DNA from: Acetobacterium sp. KB-1
GTDB lineage: Bacteria > Bacillota > Clostridia > Eubacteriales > Eubacteriaceae
Assembly (NCBI RefSeq): GCF_003260995.1
Contig: NZ_CP030040.1
Location: 540,979-604,978, forward strand
Direction: 5' to 3'
Length of the DNA: 64,000 nucleotides
The stretch's first letter is position 1. The number at the start of each line of letters is the position of its first letter. The position numbers and the translations under genes are program-made. Below the pieces are notes generated by a model. The model did no database searches. It had not been told where the DNA came from and saw nothing but the letters and a program-made list of their open reading frames with translations. This document shows positions 54,508 to 64,000 of this stretch, in pieces.

Positions 54508-57156
54508 TTATTTCTTAAAATACTCTAGCCGTTCCAGGACTTTTGCCATGGTTTCCAGGAATTTTTTCTGTTTGTCCCGTTCACTTTCGACCACCTTTTC
54601 CGGCGCTTTATCGGTGAAGCCTTTGTTTCCCAGCTTCTGGGTGACCCGGTCAATTTCCTGCTGGAGTTTCTTTTTTTCAGTTTCCAGCCGGGTGATTTCT
54701 TTTTCTTTATCGACCAACTCGTCAAGGTTAATATAAATTTCCAGATCTTCCACCACGGCAGAAACATAGTTATCTTTTATATCGGCTTTGGTAATCGGCA
54801 GAATCGTTGAAACCGAAGCCAGCTTCTGGAAATAATGGAGGGAGTCGGCCATCAAGGCCAGGTGTTTCGGGTTATTGGAAATCAGGAATAACTGGGTCTT
54901 TTTGGAATTAGGTACATCCATTTCAGCTCGGATGTTGCGGATGCTGCGAATCGCAGCCATTAAAAACTCGACCTGTTTTTCATCTTCCGGGAAGACGTAA
55001 GCTTCATTGAAGTGGGGCCACTGGGCCACCATGATGTCACCGGTGGTACCCGGCAGGTAGCCGTTAATTTCTTCAGTAATAAAAGGCGTAAAGGGGTGGA
55101 GTAACCGTAGGATCGTATCCAACACCACGCGCAGGGTGTACTGAGCCGAGATCTTGGTCTGCTCTTCCTCGCCATATAACCGTGGCTTCACCAGCTCGAT
55201 ATACCAGTCACAGTATTCGTTCCAGGCGAAATCATAAATTTTTGAAGCAGCGATGCCCAGTTCATACTTGGTCATATTATGGTTGACTTCAGTAACGATG
55301 GTGTTCATCCGACTGAGAATCCATTTATCAGTGTTTTCTAGATTGGCGATGGCGGTCTCTTTTTTATCCATAATATCTTCATCAAGATTCATTAAAACAA
55401 AGCGGGCAGCGTTCCAGATCTTGTTTAAGAAATTACGGCTGGATTCCACCTTTTCATCCTGCCAGCGGATATCGTTGCCGGCGGAATTACCAGTGATGAT
55501 GGTAAAACGCAGCGCATCAGCGCTGTAGGTTTCGATCAGTTCCAGCGGATCGATGCCGTTACCCAAGGACTTGCTCATTTTGCGGCCTTGCGAATCCCGC
55601 ACCAGACCGTGGATATAAACATCTTTAAAGGGTGTTTCGCCCATTTCGAAGAGGCCCATAAAAATCATCCGGGCGACCCAGAAAAAGATAATATCATAAC
55701 CGGTGACCAGCACCGTGGTCGGATAGAACTTTTTCAAATCCTCAGTGTTTTCCGGCCAGCCCAGGGTTGAGAACGGCCATAGGCCGGAACTGAACCAGGT
55801 ATCCAGGACGTCTTCATCCTGACTAAGCTGGGTGCAACCACACTTGGGACAGCTTTCAGGGGCTTCTTTAGAAACCATCATCTCCCCACAATCGTCACAA
55901 TAATAGGCGGGAATGCGATGTCCCCACCACAATTGTCGGGAAATACACCAATCTCGGATGTTTTCCAACCAATTATAATAGATTTTATTAAACCGCTCGG
56001 GAATGAAATCGGTCTCGTGGTGGCGTACCGCATCTAGGGCCGGACCCGCCAGCGGCTCCATTTTGACAAACCATTGCTCAGAAGTCATGGTTTCCACAGT
56101 TGTTGAGCAACGGTAACACTCGCCAACATTATGCTGATGTTCTTCTATTTTTTCTAGCAGGCCCAAATCTTTTAGATCTTCGACGACCGCCTTGCGACAG
56201 TCATAGCGATCCATTCCGGCATATTTTCCGGCCAGCTCATTCATTGTACCATCATCGTTAAGTACCCGAATTTGCTCCAGATGATGACGGAGTCCCACCT
56301 CATAATCGTTGGGGTCATGCGCCGGCGTCATTTTAACTACCCCGGTTCCAAAGCTCATATCCACATAGTCATCAGCGACAATGATGATTTCTTTATTGAG
56401 TAATGGCAAACTTACGGTTTTACCGATCAAGTGTTGATAGCGCTCATCTTCCGGATGAACAGCTACCCCACTGTCCCCCAACATCGTTTCAGGACGGGTA
56501 GTGGCAACCACCAAATAGCCATCACCATCGGTTAGCGGGTAACGGATGTGCCATAAATGGCCCTGTTGTTCAGCGTATTCAACCTCAGCTTCAGATAGTG
56601 CTGTTTTACAGGTAGTGCACCAGTTGATAATCCGGCTGCCCTTATAGATCAGTCCTTTTTCATAAAGATTGACAAAGGCTTCATTAACCGCCTGACTACA
56701 GCCTTCATCCATAGTAAAGCGTTCCCGGCTCCAGTCGCAAGATGCTCCCAGTTTCTTTAGCTGGTCGGTAATTCGAGTTTTGTAGGTCAACGCCCAGTCC
56801 CACGCTCGCTCCAAATAAGCTTCTCGACCAATTTCCTGTTTAGTTTTGCCTTCTTCTTGCCGGAGTTTATCCACGACTTTAACTTCAGTAGCAATACTGG
56901 CATGGTCTGTTCCTGGTAACCACAACGCTGAATAACCATCCATCCGTTTATATCGGGTTAAAACATCCTGGAGGGTGCCATCAAAGGCATGGCCCATATG
57001 GAGTTGTCCAGTTATGTTTGGAGGGGGCATCACAATGGTAAAGGGCTTGCCGTCAGGATTGACCTCTGGTTTGAAGTATCCCTTTTCCTGCCAACGGGTA
57101 TAGGTTTGATCTTCGACTTCCTTCGGATTATAAGTTTTTGACATTTCTTTTTTCAT
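54508..57156 (-). CDS. valS: Valine-tRNA ligase
   Basis: 882 residues, full length. HIGH-type motif [13 protein letters not shown] (about 47-59), editing domain with [20 protein letters not shown] in [11 protein letters not shown], anticodon-binding domain and the C-terminal coiled coil ([20 protein letters not shown]). Cytosolic class I enzyme with Thr-tRNA(Val) editing. The ATG has GCAGGAGC upstream. No T-box precedes it; the glycosyltransferase gene is 17 bp upstream on the same strand. Confidence 0.96.
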   Translation of the reverse strand: MKKEMSKTYNPKEVEDQTYTRWQEKGYFKPEVNPDGKPFTIVMPPPNITGQLHMGHAFDGTLQDVLTRYKRMDGYSALWLPGTDHASIATEVKVVDKLRQEEGKTKQEIGREAYLERAWDWALTYKTRITDQLKKLGASCDWSRERFTMDEGCSQAVNEAFVNLYEKGLIYKGSRIINWCTTCKTALSEAEVEYAEQQGHLWHIRYPLTDGDGYLVVATTRPETMLGDSGVAVHPEDERYQHLIGKTVSLPLLNKEIIIVADDYVDMSFGTGVVKMTPAHDPNDYEVGLRHHLEQIRVLNDDGTMNELAGKYAGMDRYDCRKAVVEDLKDLGLLEKIEEHQHNVGECYRCSTTVETMTSEQWFVKMEPLAGPALDAVRHHETDFIPERFNKIYYNWLENIRDWCISRQLWWGHRIPAYYCDDCGEMMVSKEAPESCPKCGCTQLSQDEDVLDTWFSSGLWPFSTLGWPENTEDLKKFYPTTVLVTGYDIIFFWVARMIFMGLFEMGETPFKDVYIHGLVRDSQGRKMSKSLGNGIDPLELIETYSADALRFTIITGNSAGNDIRWQDEKVESSRNFLNKIWNAARFVLMNLDEDIMDKKETAIANLENTDKWILSRMNTIVTEVNHNMTKYELGIAASKIYDFAWNEYCDWYIELVKPRLYGEEEQTKISAQYTLRVVLDTILRLLHPFTPFITEEINGYLPGTTGDIMVAQWPHFNEAYVFPEDEKQVEFLMAAIRSIRNIRAEMDVPNSKKTQLFLISNNPKHLALMADSLHYFQKLASVSTILPITKADIKDNYVSAVVEDLEIYINLDELVDKEKEITRLETEKKKLQQEIDRVTQKLGNKGFTDKAPEKVVESERDKQKKFLETMAKVLERLEYFKK

Positions 57157-57173
57157 TTTTGCTCCTGCTCTTC

Positions 57174-58355
57174 TTAATGGTCTTCTATTTCCTTGATTTT
57201 GTAGGAATCCTGTTGCGGCTCAGTGAGTGACTTTCGAGTAGTATAATCGGCGATCAGGTTTCTACAGAGTTCGATTGTTTTACTCATCGATCGTTTTTGC
57301 GCTTCCTCTGACATATTTTCTGACATTCGCTTAATAATATATTTATTTTCAAACAAAAAATCAACCATCGAGGTCAAATCTTTGATCTTATCTACTTTGA
57401 TGGCCATTCCCCCATCAACAAGATAATCGGCGTTCTCTTCTTCCTGTCCAGGATAATAAAACGGAATAATCATGGGGATGTTTTTAACAATCGCTTCCGT
57501 TGTAGTAAGCCCCCCGGGCTTAGAAATGATAGCATCGGACTCATCCATCAACTCGGACACGTTGTTCACAAACCCGTGAATTTCAACGATTTTTTGATCA
57601 TCTGTTTCCTGGGCATAAAGATTTTTAATATCTTTTTCAATCTTTTCATTATTTCCACAGACAACGATAATTCGGATTTTTTCTTTTACCTTCAGCAAGG
57701 ATGAAAAGGCTTTCTCCATTTGTTTGCTGCCCAAACTGCCGGCCATGAGTAAGATCGTGCCTGCCACATTGGCGGTCTCCTTACGTTCAAGATGGTTGTT
57801 TTTTAAAAAGGTTTGCCGTATCGGGATGCCATAGGGATAAATGATCTCTTCAGCAACACCTTTGTCAACCATCGTCTGTTTCGTATAATCGCTGCCAACA
57901 ACATAAGCGTCAATCATTTTTTTCAGATAAAGGGTATGAATCTTATAATCCGTAACGATGGACAACACCGGTACATCAAAAGCGTGATGTTCTTTTAGTG
58001 TACCTAATACATTGGTAACGAACGGATGAGTGGTAATGATTAAATCCGGTTTTCCAGAATTGATCAGTGGCACAATATCAGGGTTCATGACCTTTGTCAG
58101 AGCCTGAAAAATCCCCTGCTGGAAACGATTCATATTATTGAACTGATTGTACATTTGCTCGTAGAGCTTGGGTACATTTACCACAATTTGCTGGTAGCCT
58201 TTGGTAATCAGACGATCGAGGGTGATATTCGTCTCTTTAAACGCATCATAAACCTCCGTTTGATAGCCAGCCTCGTCCAGGGATTCTTTTAACGACTGAG
58301 CAGCCAAATTATGACCAGCACCGGTCGACGCTGTAAAAATAAATACTTTCGACAT
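57174..58355 (-). CDS. Processive diacylglycerol glucosyltransferase (MGDG-synthase type)
   Basis: 393 residues. N-terminal MGDG-synthase domain with [19 protein letters not shown] (about 8-26) and the GT28 C-terminal domain with [20 protein letters not shown] and [20 protein letters not shown]. Similar to UgtP/YpfP, which adds hexose to diacylglycerol for glycolipids and lipoteichoic acid anchors, at the membrane face. Substrate sugar not resolved. The small membrane protein gene ends 8 bp upstream, so they form an operon. Confidence 0.85.
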   Translation of the reverse strand: MSKVFIFTASTGAGHNLAAQSLKESLDEAGYQTEVYDAFKETNITLDRLITKGYQQIVVNVPKLYEQMYNQFNNMNRFQQGIFQALTKVMNPDIVPLINSGKPDLIITTHPFVTNVLGTLKEHHAFDVPVLSIVTDYKIHTLYLKKMIDAYVVGSDYTKQTMVDKGVAEEIIYPYGIPIRQTFLKNNHLERKETANVAGTILLMAGSLGSKQMEKAFSSLLKVKEKIRIIVVCGNNEKIEKDIKNLYAQETDDQKIVEIHGFVNNVSELMDESDAIISKPGGLTTTEAIVKNIPMIIPFYYPGQEEENADYLVDGGMAIKVDKIKDLTSMVDFLFENKYIIKRMSENMSEEAQKRSMSKTIELCRNLIADYTTRKSLTEPQQDSYKIKEIEDH

Positions 58356-58363
58356 GACAAACC

Positions 58364-58519
58364 TTATTCTTCGAATTCTTTAGTGAATTTATAATTTACC
58401 CGCATCAGTTTTCCACCCATTGCTTCTTCTTTTCTTTTTTCAACAAAATAAATTCCACCAAAAACCATTAACATTCCCGCAACTACGGCAGAAAATCCGA
58501 CGAATATTTTCTTTAACAT
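58364..58519 (-). CDS. 51-residue single-helix membrane protein
   Basis: Short gene below usual size cut-offs. ATG 58519 has GGAGG at 58526-58530, seven bases upstream. Sequence: MLKKIFVGFSAVVAGMLMVF, then GGIYFVEKRKEEAMGG and a charged end KFTKEFEE. One membrane helix (about 4-26) with basic residues after it. Unknown function. Eight bp before the glucosyltransferase gene and 38 bp after proB on the same strand, so it is likely translated as part of this run. Confidence 0.75.
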   Translation of the reverse strand: MLKKIFVGFSAVVAGMLMVFGGIYFVEKRKEEAMGGKLMRVNYKFTKEFEE

Positions 58520-58557
58520 AAGAATCCTCCATATTTAAAATTGATTTGCGTTACTTT

Positions 58558-59355
58558 TTAATCACTTAAGAAAATGGTCCCTATCTCTTTGCCATCCAAA
58601 ATATCATAAAGGGTTTTACAATCTTCACCAGAAGCGATGATCACATCGATACCGCAATCAGTGGCATATTTTGCTGCCCCAAGTTTAGTAATCATCCCTC
58701 CAGTGCCCAGACATGAGGTGCTACTTCCGGCGCTTTTCATAATTTGGCCATCGACATGATGAACTGTTCTGATTAGTTGGGCCTCTTTATTAAGTACCGG
58801 ATTGTCATCGTAGAGACCAGCCACATCGGACAAAATTATCAATAGGTCAGCATCCACCAGGTCAGCTGTCATTGCTGAAAGGATATCATTATCCCCAAAA
58901 CATTCTTCCTGGATTTCGTCTGTAGCAATACAGTCATTCTCATTGACAATAGGGATGATTCCTCCTTCTATCAGGGCGTTGAAGGTATTCATAGCATTAT
59001 TTCGCTTGATTGAGTGGCTGAAAACATCTTTTGTCAGTAAAATTTGTCCCACAGTCTGGTGATATTCATCAAATAATTTATGATAGACACGCATCAGTAA
59101 GCCTTGTCCCACCGAAGCGGCAGCCTGCTTTTCTTTGAGGGTTTTCGGTCGCTCTTTCAGCTTCATCCGGTTCATTCCGGCACCGATGGCGCCAGACGAG
59201 ACGAGCACCATTTTCTTACCACTATTCTCAAGATCGGTCAAAACCCTAGCCAAGATTTCCAATTTTCGGAGATCCAGGGTTCCATTAGCGTGGGTTACTG
59301 AGGTTGTTCCCATTTTAACTACTATTGTTGTTGCATTTTTAATCTTTTCTCGCAT
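58558..59355 (-). CDS. proB: Glutamate 5-kinase (without PUA domain)
   Basis: 265 residues. Amino-acid-kinase fold: VVKMGTTSVTHANG (about 11-24), VLVSSGAIGAGMNRM, ENDCIATDE, and GTGGMITKLGAAKYATDCGI near the end. Forms glutamate 5-phosphate, first step of proline synthesis. The C-terminal PUA domain of the E. coli type is absent, as in many Firmicutes. proA is not in the window. ATG start after AGGAGAT. Confidence 0.92.
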   Translation of the reverse strand: MREKIKNATTIVVKMGTTSVTHANGTLDLRKLEILARVLTDLENSGKKMVLVSSGAIGAGMNRMKLKERPKTLKEKQAAASVGQGLLMRVYHKLFDEYHQTVGQILLTKDVFSHSIKRNNAMNTFNALIEGGIIPIVNENDCIATDEIQEECFGDNDILSAMTADLVDADLLIILSDVAGLYDDNPVLNKEAQLIRTVHHVDGQIMKSAGSSTSCLGTGGMITKLGAAKYATDCGIDVIIASGEDCKTLYDILDGKEIGTIFLSD

Positions 59356-59430
59356 CTAAATCTCCTAAGGTGTGTATCCTAGTTAATTATTATATCAAAC
59401 AATGGGAAAACATCAAAATCTTTTTTATTC

Positions 59431-62373
59431 TTAACTGCATCCTGTGGTTGTCCCGCAGTCCAGACATAATTTGCAAGTTCCATTGCGCATCATCCGGTCA
59501 CTGCCACAATGACTGCAGGTTTCTCCGTATAATACCTCGCTGGCTACATCTTTATTGTAATCCTGGATGGGATTATCAGCACTGATGCTTTTTACCATGT
59601 TTTGCTTATTCATCAGAGTAAAATTTTTGGGTTTAACCTGGCAGTTTGAAAAATCACCATGTTCAATATCAATCACTTTGCTAATCAAATCAGAAATTGA
59701 TGAAGCAAATTTGATGTAAGGATGGCGAGATACAAAACCAGATGGTTCATATTTTTGCCCTCTGAGCATCTTAGAAATTTGATCGGGCGGGATATGGTAT
59801 TGAAGCATGTTGGATATCGATTTGGATAAGGATGCCAGTAATCCTTTGACGACCGTTCCTTCTTTGTCAGTAGAGACAAATATTTCAGCGATGCCACCAT
59901 CTTCATAAAAACCGATGGTAATATAGAGCTCGATATCGCCGATTTTTGCCGCATGGGTTCGACTGAGCCGCATGCCTTCGGGCCGGACTCGGTTCAGAGC
60001 TTTTGTTGATCCTTCTTTTACCAGTGCAAGCAGCTCAGCATAAGAGTAGTCGTCGAGTGCCTTGTCACGATCGTCTGCCATTCCCGAGCTTAACGGCTGA
60101 GAAGCTTTGCAGGCATCTCGATAAATGGCTATTGCCTTGGTCCCCGTCCGATAAGCCAGTAGATGGATATTCTCGACATCTTCCACTGATGCATCATTAG
60201 GTAAATTTACCGTTTTAGAAACTGAACCACTGATCATTGGGGTGATGGCAGAGACCATTAAGACGTGACCCATTGGTGAAATGGTGTTGGCACTATCAAA
60301 AACAGGCAAATGTTCGGGTTTGATATAAGGAGCACCGGCTACGCCTTCATGTAAAAAATAGCCATGGCTGTCTTTTTCAAGTAAGTAAGTCAGGATTTCG
60401 CTGATTTCTTTTTCACTGTAACCGAGATTATAAAGCGCCATTTCCATAACTGGATTGACAATCTCCATGGACCCGCCGCCGATCAGTTTTTTAAAAACCA
60501 CATGATTATAAAAAGGTTCTATCGATGTAGCGCCGCAGTCCATAGCAAACGAAATGGTTCCAGTTGGTGCGATGACGGACACCTGGGCGTTTCGATAGCC
60601 ATAGGCATCACCGGCTTCTTCCGCTAGTTTCCAGGCTCTTTTTAATTGATTGCTGATATCTTTAAAGCCGATTTTTTGTAGCAGCTCATGGTTAATCTTA
60701 ATCGGATCATAATGCAATTCTTCATAGCTGTCAGTTCGGCTGCCAGCAACACGACTGTGGTTGCGAATGACCCGTTTCATATAGGGTTCGTTGATTTCAT
60801 ATTTTGGAAAAGCACCAATTTTCCCCGCCATCAGTCCCGAAACATAGTAGGAGGTCCCGGTCATGATACCTGTGATCGCGGCGATCAGATTACGACTTTC
60901 TGCTGAATCATAGGGAAATCCCATGGCTAAAAGCAAGGATGCTGCATTGGCGATGCCGAGACCAGTGGTTCGAAACAGATAACTTTTTCGAGCAACATCT
61001 TTGGTTGGGAATTGTCCGTGGTATATGGAACCTTCCAAAGCGCATTGGATTAATCCAACCAAGTGAATGTAGTGATCAAGTGAAAAGCTGTTATCTTCCT
61101 GATTATAAAATTTGAAGATGTTAATCGATGCTAAATTACAAGCCGTATCATCTAAAAAGGCGTACTCCGAACAAGGATTGGTAGCATTAATTCGGTTGTT
61201 TTTTTCGTTGATTTTACCATTTTCGCCCCCTGGGCATGTATGCCAAGCATTAAAAACATCATCAAATTGAATGCCTGGGTCAGCACATTCCCAGGTGGCT
61301 TGATTAAGATGATTCCATAATTCCTTAACGGGCACTTCTCGATCAACCTTATCATCAACTCGGCCTTTGAGTTTCATTTTATGATCTGGTTCATTTTTCA
61401 GGTTTAAAACAGCTTCCATAAATTCAGCGTTGAGACGGACTGAGTTATTGCTGTTTTGACCACTGACAGTCTGATAAGCTTCACCATCCATGGATATCTC
61501 GTAACCCATTTTTCCCAGTGCCCGGACCTTTTGCTCTTCTTTTACCTTCCAGTTAATAAAATTATCAATTTCCGGATGATCAATGTCAACGATAACCATT
61601 TTAGCCGCCCGCCTAGTTGTCCCCCCAGATTTAATGGCCCCGGCATTGCGATCCAGTCCCTGGAGAAAACTCATCATCCCCGATGACTGCCCGCCACTGG
61701 TAAGGCCTTCATTAGCAGCTCTGAGGCTGGAGAAGTTAGTCCCAACACCAGAACCACCTTTAAATAATTTGGTTTCACTGACATAGTGCTCCGAAATAGA
61801 GTGATCACCAAGAAGTCGGTCTTCAATTGATAGGATAAAACAGGCGCTAGCCTGAGTTCTTGTGTATCGATCTTCTGATTCAAGCACCTGTTCGGCTTTT
61901 TCGTCATAATAATACAAATCATCCTTGGAACCGGCAATTTGATAACTTCGCATCAGACCAGTGTTAAACCACTGAGGTGAGTTAGGGGCCCACATCTGCA
62001 TCAGGAAGGCATATACCAGTTCATCGTAATAAATTTGCCATTCCTCATCCGTATCGATTAGTCCTTCTTCTTTAATGGCATCCGTCCAGAAACCGACTAG
62101 ACGATCGGCAATTTCACGCATGCTGTGTTCATAACCGAATTGGTTGGGAACACCTTTTCTTCTAAAGTATTTTGTTGCGATAATATTACAAGCATTTTGA
62201 GAATAGTGTTCTGGAAATTCCAGATCTTTCATTTCATAAATGGTTTCACCAGTTTGATAGTTTTTTAACACAACGTCGACAGTTTGCCACTGAAACAGAT
62301 CATAAACAGTTTTATTTGAATTTTCCAGTTCTTTCGTAAATACTCGTTTAAACAGCTGATTTATTTGATTCAA
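59431..62373 (-). CDS. nrdJ: Ribonucleotide reductase, B12-dependent class II
   Basis: 980 residues from TTG 62373, ten bases after AGGAGG (62384-62389); frames further upstream lack a site. Features: KGGSGVGTNFSSLRA, GGTTRRAAKMVIVD, catalytic NPCSEYAFLDDTACNLASIN and GPTGTISFAMD-like APTGTISFAMDCG. The C-terminal zinc-ribbon CSHCGSDRMMRNGTCKLCLDC re-reduces or supports the active-site cysteines. Uses adenosylcobalamin to make dNTP precursors without oxygen. No cobalamin riboswitch is apparent upstream. Confidence 0.93.
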   Translation of the reverse strand: MNQINQLFKRVFTKELENSNKTVYDLFQWQTVDVVLKNYQTGETIYEMKDLEFPEHYSQNACNIIATKYFRRKGVPNQFGYEHSMREIADRLVGFWTDAIKEEGLIDTDEEWQIYYDELVYAFLMQMWAPNSPQWFNTGLMRSYQIAGSKDDLYYYDEKAEQVLESEDRYTRTQASACFILSIEDRLLGDHSISEHYVSETKLFKGGSGVGTNFSSLRAANEGLTSGGQSSGMMSFLQGLDRNAGAIKSGGTTRRAAKMVIVDIDHPEIDNFINWKVKEEQKVRALGKMGYEISMDGEAYQTVSGQNSNNSVRLNAEFMEAVLNLKNEPDHKMKLKGRVDDKVDREVPVKELWNHLNQATWECADPGIQFDDVFNAWHTCPGGENGKINEKNNRINATNPCSEYAFLDDTACNLASINIFKFYNQEDNSFSLDHYIHLVGLIQCALEGSIYHGQFPTKDVARKSYLFRTTGLGIANAASLLLAMGFPYDSAESRNLIAAITGIMTGTSYYVSGLMAGKIGAFPKYEINEPYMKRVIRNHSRVAGSRTDSYEELHYDPIKINHELLQKIGFKDISNQLKRAWKLAEEAGDAYGYRNAQVSVIAPTGTISFAMDCGATSIEPFYNHVVFKKLIGGGSMEIVNPVMEMALYNLGYSEKEISEILTYLLEKDSHGYFLHEGVAGAPYIKPEHLPVFDSANTISPMGHVLMVSAITPMISGSVSKTVNLPNDASVEDVENIHLLAYRTGTKAIAIYRDACKASQPLSSGMADDRDKALDDYSYAELLALVKEGSTKALNRVRPEGMRLSRTHAAKIGDIELYITIGFYEDGGIAEIFVSTDKEGTVVKGLLASLSKSISNMLQYHIPPDQISKMLRGQKYEPSGFVSRHPYIKFASSISDLISKVIDIEHGDFSNCQVKPKNFTLMNKQNMVKSISADNPIQDYNKDVASEVLYGETCSHCGSDRMMRNGTCKLCLDCGTTTGCS

Positions 62374-62502
62374 TTTATTTCTTCCTCCTAAATTATATAC
62401 ATGATATTGGGTTGCAACTCTAATTATAAACATAGATGTAGTGTTTAACAATGTATTTTTATGTTTTTAAAGATTGATTTTAAACGCTCGCTTTAAGCAA
62501 GT

Positions 62503-62528
62503 AAAAAGGCCCATCTCAGAGCCTTTTA
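62503..62528 (-). terminator. Terminator of plsY
   Basis: AAAAGGC/GCCTTTT arms with a 10-nt loop and a T run on the minus strand, between plsY and nrdJ. Confidence 0.7.
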
Positions 62529-62557
62529 AAATAGTAGTTAAATAGAGTGCTAAAAAG

Positions 62558-63172
62558 CTAATTTTTCATTTTAACTTTTTGTCCAATTTTGCTTTCTCGT
62601 CCCTGGATGATCCGTCCAATATTTTTACGATGTTGAAAAATGCTAAACAGACATAATACAATCGCGAAAATAACTTCTGTAACAGTTCTTCCTAGAAGCA
62701 GGGTAAAAACCGGTAGCATGGTCATGCCCACCATCGAGGTAAGGGAAACCATTTTCCATATTGCCAAAATGATTAGTCCAATCATAATGGCAATCAGAGC
62801 TACTTCCCAATCATAGGTAAGAAAAACACCTAACGATGTTGCAGTACCTTTTCCGCCGCGAAATTGAAGAAAAGCTGGCCAGTTATGACCGGCGACAACG
62901 GCAATCCCACCCAAAATTAGAAAGATCTCGTTTAGGCTTAAGGCATATCGACCAACAACGATCACCAGGCAGCCTTTTAATGCGTCGAGAAGAAACACCG
63001 GAATAGCCACATTTTTACCCATCACCCGAAGCACATTTGTTGTTCCTGCATTGCCACTGCCGTAGTTACGTACATCTTCATTTTTTAAAAATTTTACCAG
63101 AATATAAGCGAAATTTAGATTCCCGATTAAATAAGCTGCAACAATAAAAACAATTCCAATTACTATCGACAT
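62558..63172 (-). CDS. plsY: Glycerol-3-phosphate acyltransferase PlsY
   Basis: 204 residues, five membrane helices. Motif 1 YGSGNAGTTNVLR (about 37-49), motif 2 AGHNWPAFLQFRGGKGTAT (about 92-110). Transfers acyl from acyl-phosphate to glycerol 3-phosphate, the first step of phospholipid synthesis. The N-terminal start MSIVIGIVFIVAAYLIGNLN is usual. AGGGG precedes the ATG. Confidence 0.94.
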   Translation of the reverse strand: MSIVIGIVFIVAAYLIGNLNFAYILVKFLKNEDVRNYGSGNAGTTNVLRVMGKNVAIPVFLLDALKGCLVIVVGRYALSLNEIFLILGGIAVVAGHNWPAFLQFRGGKGTATSLGVFLTYDWEVALIAIMIGLIILAIWKMVSLTSMVGMTMLPVFTLLLGRTVTEVIFAIVLCLFSIFQHRKNIGRIIQGRESKIGQKVKMKN

Positions 63173-63192
63173 TTTTCTACCCCTTTAACCTA

Positions 63193-63480
63193 TTATATTT
63201 TTGTTGTTCTGAGTTGTTCAATTAGCAGCCCTAATTTCTCCAACACCGCATCATAATGCTCGCGATGATGTGGAAAGCTGCATTTACTACAGTTTTTAAT
63301 CCCCTTATCGGTATAACTAAAATGACCACCACAGTTGTTACCCAAGGCGTACAGCGGGCAATAACAAAACAGACAATTAAAATCCTCTAAATCATCAACC
63401 TTATGGCAAGGAAAGTACTCACAGGAGGTATGCTGAAAAAACTTATAATTCGAATCGTCTTTTTTCATTCTATACAGCAT
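63193..63480 (-). CDS. Cysteine-rich small domain protein (PF04071-like)
   Basis: 95 residues. CEYFPCHK, FNCLFCYCPLYALGNNCGG and IKNCSKCSFPH give the Cys/His-rich pattern of this small family, thought to bind metal. In some genomes it is fused to or beside cobalamin or ferredoxin-type genes. Start may be ATG 63480 (overlapping iorB by 11 bp) or ATG 63468; the first is tied to iorB translation. Confidence 0.85.
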   Translation of the reverse strand: MLYRMKKDDSNYKFFQHTSCEYFPCHKVDDLEDFNCLFCYCPLYALGNNCGGHFSYTDKGIKNCSKCSFPHHREHYDAVLEKLGLLIEQLRTTKI

Positions 63481-64000
63481 CCATCCCTGCGTGCAGGGCT
63501 TTGATATTAAGATCTTTAAACTGTTCTTTCACATTTTGAGCAATGATCGTCTCCCAATCAATATCGGTTAAACCCATCGATTTTATAATGGAACCAAGCA
63601 AAATCACATTCATTACCTTTGAATTACCGAGTTCTTCTGCCATTTTTGTTGCCGACATCACTCGTAAACTAACCTTTTTTTCTATTTCATTTAAAATATT
63701 GTCAGGATAAGTGTTCGCTCCAATGATGACAGAAAGCGGAAAGATCTCGGTGTCATTGACAATCATTTTGCCGGTCGGTTTGAGGTACTCCAGCGATCTC
63801 AGACCTTCCATTTTTTCAAAGGCAACGACGATATCGGCACTGCCGATTTCAATTACCGGAGATTGGACATCATCGCCATAACGAACCAATGAAGAAACCG
63901 AGCCGCCGCGCTGACTCATACCATGGATTTCACTCATCTTTACATCAAAACCGGCTTCCATTAATCCTGTTGTTAAAAGCTTAGCGGCTAAAATTGTTCC
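63470..64000 (-). CDS. iorB: Indolepyruvate:ferredoxin oxidoreductase subunit IorB (partial)
   Basis: The C-terminal 176 residues are in the window; the gene enters at 64000 (GTILAAKLLTTGLMEAGFDV). SEIHGMSQRGGSVSSLVRYGDDVQSPVI is diagnostic of the gamma-type (2-oxoacid oxidoreductase) domain of IorB. With IorA it oxidises indolepyruvate and other aryl pyruvates to acyl-CoA, reducing ferredoxin. iorA is presumably just outside, upstream on this strand. Confidence 0.88.
   Translation of the reverse strand, partial: GTILAAKLLTTGLMEAGFDVKMSEIHGMSQRGGSVSSLVRYGDDVQSPVIEIGSADIVVAFEKMEGLRSLEYLKPTGKMIVNDTEIFPLSVIIGANTYPDNILNEIEKKVSLRVMSATKMAEELGNSKVMNVILLGSIIKSMGLTDIDWETIIAQNVKEQFKDLNIKALHAGMDAV

Noticed and set aside
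62374-62557. Cobalamin riboswitch before nrdJ
   Set aside because: The gap is only about 180 bp, holds the plsY terminator and lacks the B12-box pattern.

Overview
The window looks like the chromosome of an anaerobic, low-GC Gram-positive bacterium of the Clostridia/Eubacteriales, most plausibly an Acetobacterium-like acetogen (inference). Pointers are three T-box leaders, class B sortase, LexA with a CGAAC-type box, infC-rpmI-rplT behind a long leader, many TTG starts behind strong GGAGG sites, a B12-dependent ribonucleotide reductase, Na+-coupled carriers (NhaC, AGCS), KtrAB potassium uptake, several radical-SAM proteins and an indolepyruvate oxidoreductase subunit.

Layout. 1-6.7 kb: start of an ilvE-like gene, a DUF445 membrane protein, an OFA-family carrier, a small winged-helix protein, an unusual ABC-ATPase / Ser-Thr kinase / methyltransferase run and an NhaC antiporter. 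7-9.5 kb: the TIGR03960/TIGR03936 radical-SAM pair. 9.5-10.2 kb: about 780 bp without a gene but with a near-consensus promoter, several stem-forming arms and a strong terminator, a candidate large non-coding RNA. 10.3-13.2 kb: ndk, an alanine symporter and a sortase B. 13.3-17.8 kb: the conserved rplU-prp-rpmA-obgE-yhbY-nadD-yqeK-rsfS block. 18-20.9 kb: ychF and a DUF4080 radical-SAM protein. 20.9-26.5 kb: thrS behind a threonine T-box, then a second T-box with a threonine-like specifier before a TrpXYZ-type ABC transporter. 26.5-30.8 kb: infC (ATT start), rpmI, rplT, ktrB, ktrA and a SpoU-type methyltransferase. 30.9-36.1 kb: phenylalanine T-box, pheST, dprA-like gene, zapA. 36.2-41.8 kb (minus strand): lexA, a tyrosine recombinase, der, a DUF512 protein and a QueG-like ferredoxin protein whose 3' end is frameshifted by a 28-bp tandem triplication.

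42-47.6 kb holds a DUF4364 protein, a free-standing Acb2/Tad1-like protein (possible cyclic-nucleotide sponge), a polar amino-acid ABC transporter behind a possible attenuator, and two cysteine-rich proteins. 47.7-54.5 kb is the accessory and decaying part: an HTH regulator, remnants of an exonuclease, hsdR and hsdM of a type I restriction system, a broken AlbA/RecG-like ATPase, a cold-shock-domain fusion protein and a transposase with about four frameshifts. 54.5-64 kb returns to housekeeping genes on the minus strand: valS, a diacylglycerol glucosyltransferase, a 51-residue membrane protein, proB, nrdJ, plsY, a cysteine-rich small protein and iorB, which runs off the window.

Most attractive leads: the 9.56-10.18 kb RNA candidate, the 28-bp repeat that switches the reading frame at 41.04 kb, the Acb2/Tad1-like gene, the threonine-type T-box on an ABC transporter, and the kinase-ABC-methyltransferase cluster. 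All functions are read from sequence and memory of families; no search was run.
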